Assembly: GCA_945883495.1 (NCBI GenBank)
Contig: CAMCXS010000030.1
Span: forward strand, 1-62,361
Source: Akkermansia muciniphila
GTDB lineage: Bacteria > Verrucomicrobiota > Verrucomicrobiia > Verrucomicrobiales > DEV007
Reading direction: 5' to 3'
Length of the DNA stretch: 62,361 bases
Position numbers and translations under genes: made by a program. Below are positions 60,572-62,361 of the stretch, one piece after another (the first letter of the stretch is position 1; the number at the start of each line of letters is the position of its first letter). The notes under the pieces were generated by a model. That model was given only the letters and a program-made list of their open reading frames with translations. It was not told the origin of the DNA and searched no databases.

Positions 60572-62361
60572 ATGTTCCGCCTCTACGTTCTCCTCAGCCT
60601 CGCTGCCACCACCTCGTTCGCGGGCCAGCCAAACGTCGTCCTCTTCCTCGTAGATGACATGGGCTGGACCGACTGCGGCGCCTACGGGTCCCAATACTAC
60701 GAAACGCCGAATATCGATCGCTTCGCCAAGCAAGGGATGCGTTTCACCCGGGCCTATTCGCAACCGCTCTGTTCCCCCACTCGGGCCTCCATTCTCACAG
60801 GCCAATACTCTTCGCGGCACGGCGTCACCAGCGCGAGCGGCCACCAACCGCCGCAACCACCCAGCGCCACTTTGTATCCAGAAAAGGCAAATCCCAACGC
60901 GCGGCTCCTCATGCCGGAGAGCCGCAATTACCTAGAACCAGCTCAATATACCTTGGCGGAGGCTCTCCGCGACGGCGGATATCGCACTGGCCACATCGGG
61001 AAATGGCACCTCGGCGTGACCGAACCCCATTGGCCAGAGCAACAGGGCTTCCAGACCGCCTTCCATTGCGAGCCGAGCGCCGGTCCGCCGGGAAACTACT
61101 TCTCACCTTACAGCGTCGTTCCACCAGGCACGCCCAAGACAAAAGGGCAGAAGAACGTCACCGGGACGATCACGGACGGTTCACCGGGCGAGTACATCAC
61201 CGACCGCCTCACGGAAGAAGCCCTCAAATTCATCGCCACGGATGCTTCCAAACCCTTCTTCCTCAACCTCTGGCACTACGGCGTGCACGGCCCCTGGGGA
61301 CACAAGGAAAGCTACACCTCGGAATTCGCGAAAAAGACCGATCCCCGCGGATTTCAGGACAATCCCGTAATGGCTTCCATGCTTAAAAGCATCGATGAAA
61401 GCCTCGGCCGCATTCTTGCCAAGCTCGACGAACTCGGAATCGCTGACAATACTATCGTGCTTTTCACCAGCGACAACGGCGGCAACATTCACAGCATGAC
61501 GGAGGCCGATTCCAAGCGAAATCGAGGCGATGCCAACCATCCCAATACCCCAAGCTATCGCAAGTGGGCCGGCTTCAAAGCTCCCACGAACAACGCCCCG
61601 CTTCGCGACGGCAAAGGCAGGCTCTATGAAGGCGGCGTACGCGTGCCGCTCATCGTGCGCTGGCCAGGCATGATTGCCCCGGGAAGCACGAACGATACGG
61701 TTGTCGGCTGCACGGACATTTATCCCACCTTGCTTGAGCTGTGCGGTTTGAAACCTTCCGCAGATCAGACAATCGATGGCGCTTCTTATGCTCAGGTCCT
61801 GCGCGGAACCGGATCCTTGGCCCGGGACAGCTATTTTATCTGGTTTCCCCACCTCGTCCCCGGCGTCTCCGTGTATCAAGGAAACTGGAAGCTGATTCGC
61901 CGGTTCGAGGAGCGTCCCGATGACTACGCCGGCATTCATGAACTGTTCGATTTGTCTAAGGATCCAAGCGAAGCCAAGAATCTGGCCAGCGAGCTGCCGG
62001 ACAAAGTTGCGGAGCTCAACGCCCTGATCGACAGCTTCGTCACCCGAACGAAAACCCGCTATCCCAAGCCAAACCCAGCCTTCAAAGCTCCCGACCTCAC
62101 CGCCGGAATCGTCGCCCGCTCCTGCAAAATGAGCATGGTCGATGGCGCCCTGCGCGTCGAAGCGGACGCCGGTGCAAAATCCCCGTTCCTCGGCACCGCC
62201 GGACTGGGAGGACTCACAGGCCCGCTGATGCTACAGCTTCGCCTTCGCGCGACTGCCGGAGGCTCGGGAAAAGTCCAATGGAAGAGCGCGGACCAGCCCG
62301 AGTTTCCCGCCACGGGCCAGACGGTGGACTTGCAAATTCCCGCCGGGACCGCCGCGCAAGA
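60572..62361 (+). CDS. Secreted sulfatase (Cys type), 3' end missing
   Basis: 596 codons are visible from ATG 60572 and the frame is open at the right edge. Signal peptide MFRLYVLLSLAATTSFAG. Sulfatase motifs: 'VVLFLVDDMGWTDCGAYGS' with metal-binding Asp pair, activation motif with Cys67 (PLCSPTRASILTGQ), 'GHIGKWHLG', 'LWHYGVHGPW', and 'FTSDNGGNI'. After the catalytic domain (ending ~485) a further beta-rich region begins (GIVARSCKMSMVDGALRVEA), likely a carbohydrate-binding or accessory domain cut by the window edge. It is clearly different in detail from the sulfatase on the minus strand at 56669. Together with DUF1080 it suggests degradation of sulfated polysaccharides. Confidence 0.93.
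   Translation, partial: MFRLYVLLSLAATTSFAGQPNVVLFLVDDMGWTDCGAYGSQYYETPNIDRFAKQGMRFTRAYSQPLCSPTRASILTGQYSSRHGVTSASGHQPPQPPSATLYPEKANPNARLLMPESRNYLEPAQYTLAEALRDGGYRTGHIGKWHLGVTEPHWPEQQGFQTAFHCEPSAGPPGNYFSPYSVVPPGTPKTKGQKNVTGTITDGSPGEYITDRLTEEALKFIATDASKPFFLNLWHYGVHGPWGHKESYTSEFAKKTDPRGFQDNPVMASMLKSIDESLGRILAKLDELGIADNTIVLFTSDNGGNIHSMTEADSKRNRGDANHPNTPSYRKWAGFKAPTNNAPLRDGKGRLYEGGVRVPLIVRWPGMIAPGSTNDTVVGCTDIYPTLLELCGLKPSADQTIDGASYAQVLRGTGSLARDSYFIWFPHLVPGVSVYQGNWKLIRRFEERPDDYAGIHELFDLSKDPSEAKNLASELPDKVAELNALIDSFVTRTKTRYPKPNPAFKAPDLTAGIVARSCKMSMVDGALRVEADAGAKSPFLGTAGLGGLTGPLMLQLRLRATAGGSGKVQWKSADQPEFPATGQTVDLQIPAGTAAQ

Overview
The window reads as chromosomal DNA from a GC-rich member of the Verrucomicrobiota, probably of the Verrucomicrobiales (Luteolibacter/Haloferula-like). 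This is inferred from gene content only. The evidence is a TIGR02597-type secreted protein, several very long secreted proteins built from Ig-like, DNRLRE, Calx-beta and MBG modules, autotransporter-associated beta-strand repeats, a DUF1080 protein, sulfatases, and a DUF2231/Planctomycete-type cytochrome c. Most starts have weak or no Shine-Dalgarno sequence.

Region 1 (1-20468, + strand) is a run of giant exported proteins. In order they are: an Ig/DNRLRE/Calx-beta protein cut by the left edge, an autotransporter-repeat protein, an S8 subtilisin-like protease, a right-handed beta-helix protein, an M14 zinc carboxypeptidase, and a small membrane-anchored helical protein. The beta-helix and carboxypeptidase genes overlap by 4 nt. 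Three otherwise unrelated proteins (ending at 3495, 15442 and 19794) share a ~140-residue C-terminal module: an Asp-rich calcium-loop segment, then a beta-rich domain with a 'WSRDL..W..SGAT' core. It looks like a common sorting or anchoring tail. A remnant of a four-helix-bundle suffix/zinc-ribbon gene lies antisense at 12071-12352.

Region 2 (20465-23335) is repeat-rich. It holds an Rpn-family PD-(D/E)XK nuclease gene bracketed by two direct copies of a REP-like two-hairpin element (six copies in total), a 42-bp tandem array with 84-bp higher-order structure, a DUF6261-like gene on the minus strand, and a heptanucleotide tandem repeat directly before the start codon of a 2274-residue protein.

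Region 3 (23336-36293) carries that giant protein, a TIGR02597 protein and a 1596-residue choice-of-anchor-D/cadherin-like/MBG protein.

Region 4 (36430-50558) is mostly housekeeping: a RidA-like protein, xylose isomerase, an M50 membrane protease, a DUF1232-like protein, an outer-membrane beta-barrel, an initiator tRNA with a clear terminator after it, pheA, a cytochrome/lipoprotein/ResB/CcsA cluster, a tiny 'SFPD'-repeat protein, threonine aldolase, a class III adenylate cyclase, a PUA-less glutamate 5-kinase and tRNA-Arg(CCG).

Region 5 (50726-62361) has a lipoprotein, then a minus-strand operon of four overlapping genes, transcribed sulfatase > methyltransferase > M48 peptidase > membrane-spermidine-synthase-like protein. 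It ends with a DUF1080 protein, a CDF metal transporter and a second sulfatase that runs off the right edge.

No CRISPR array, prophage integrase or intact insertion sequence was seen. Family assignments are by recognition of motifs. No database search was run.
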